Positions 20,361 through 20,435 of a stretch of 20,435 bases of DNA are shown one piece after another (within the stretch, counting starts at the first letter, position 1; each line of letters starts with the position of its first letter). The position numbers were made by a program, and so were the translations under genes. Location: the NCBI GenBank assembly GCA_902364065.1, contig CABJCJ010000030.1, forward strand, positions 1-20,435, given 5' to 3'. This DNA is from Veillonellaceae bacterium SB90. Lineage in GTDB: Bacteria > Bacillota > Negativicutes > Selenomonadales > Selenomonadaceae. Below the pieces are notes generated by a model. That model was given only the letters and a program-made list of their open reading frames with translations, was not told the DNA's origin and made no database searches.

Positions 20361-20435
20361 TGGTGACACCTATGGGATTCGAACCCATGAACCCGGCGTG
20401 AGAGGCCGGTGTCTTAACCGCTTGACGAAGGTGCC
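20361..20435 (-). tRNA. tRNA-Glu (anticodon CUC), copy at the window edge
   Basis: A complete 75-nt copy identical to the one at 20208-20282, ending exactly at the last base of the window. The promoter, and possibly more tRNAs, must lie to the right outside the window. Confidence 0.95.

Overview
The window looks like chromosome of a diderm Firmicute of the class Negativicutes, most likely a Selenomonas/Mitsuokella-type anaerobe. The evidence is the moderately high G+C with strong AGGAGG-type ribosome binding sites, an [FeFe]-hydrogenase maturase (HydE), a tripartite tricarboxylate (TTT) transporter, a MetA-type methionine gene, and a run of exported proteins with CsgG-like and LPP20-like features that fit a cell with an outer membrane. 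The genus is inferred from gene style, not from a marker gene. Gene density is high and no gene-free stretch exceeds about 250 bp. No insertion sequence, phage gene or CRISPR array was seen.

Region 1 (1-9632) is a putative sugar-acid catabolism and uptake regulon in two transcription units. Unit A (209-4488) encodes a four-carbon acid-sugar kinase (DUF1537), a PdxA2-type dehydrogenase, a DapA-family aldolase/lyase and a D-2-hydroxyacid dehydrogenase, and ends in a strong terminator. Unit B (4731-9632) encodes an iron-dependent alcohol dehydrogenase, TctB, TctA and TctC, and a cytidylate-kinase-like protein, and also ends in a strong terminator. Both units start from near-perfect sigma-54 (-24/-12) promoters. 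Each promoter is preceded by TTGTTGCA/TGCAACAA dyads, and the proximal dyad half lies exactly 70 bp from the -12 GC in both. One enhancer-binding activator probably controls both units; it is not in the window, unless the 11-codon gene tail at 1-36 belongs to it. A working model is import of a C4 sugar acid (threonate/erythronate type) by TctABC, phosphorylation, oxidative decarboxylation by PdxA2 to a triose phosphate, and redox disposal by the two dehydrogenases.

Region 2 (9725-15459) is a six-gene operon with its own sigma-70-type promoter and terminator. Every product has a signal peptide without a lipobox. The first protein combines a FlgT-N/LPP20-like domain with a CsgG-like core, the next four are CsgG-like or divergent relatives, and the last is LPP20/FlgP-like. 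They share a recurring strand-turn-strand motif (LxLVDxxTGxV). No curli subunit or flagellar gene is nearby. This is the best candidate in the window for an undescribed cell-envelope system.

Region 3 (15481-20435) holds housekeeping and accessory genes: MetA with the acetyl-CoA-type Glu111, a small secreted protein of unknown family overlapping hydE, an atypical ROK kinase lacking its zinc motif, a 20-bp-stem convergent terminator resembling a dispersed repeat, a TauE/SafE (TSUP) permease on the minus strand, and three nearly abutting copies of tRNA-Glu(CUC), also on the minus strand, that run exactly to the window edge.
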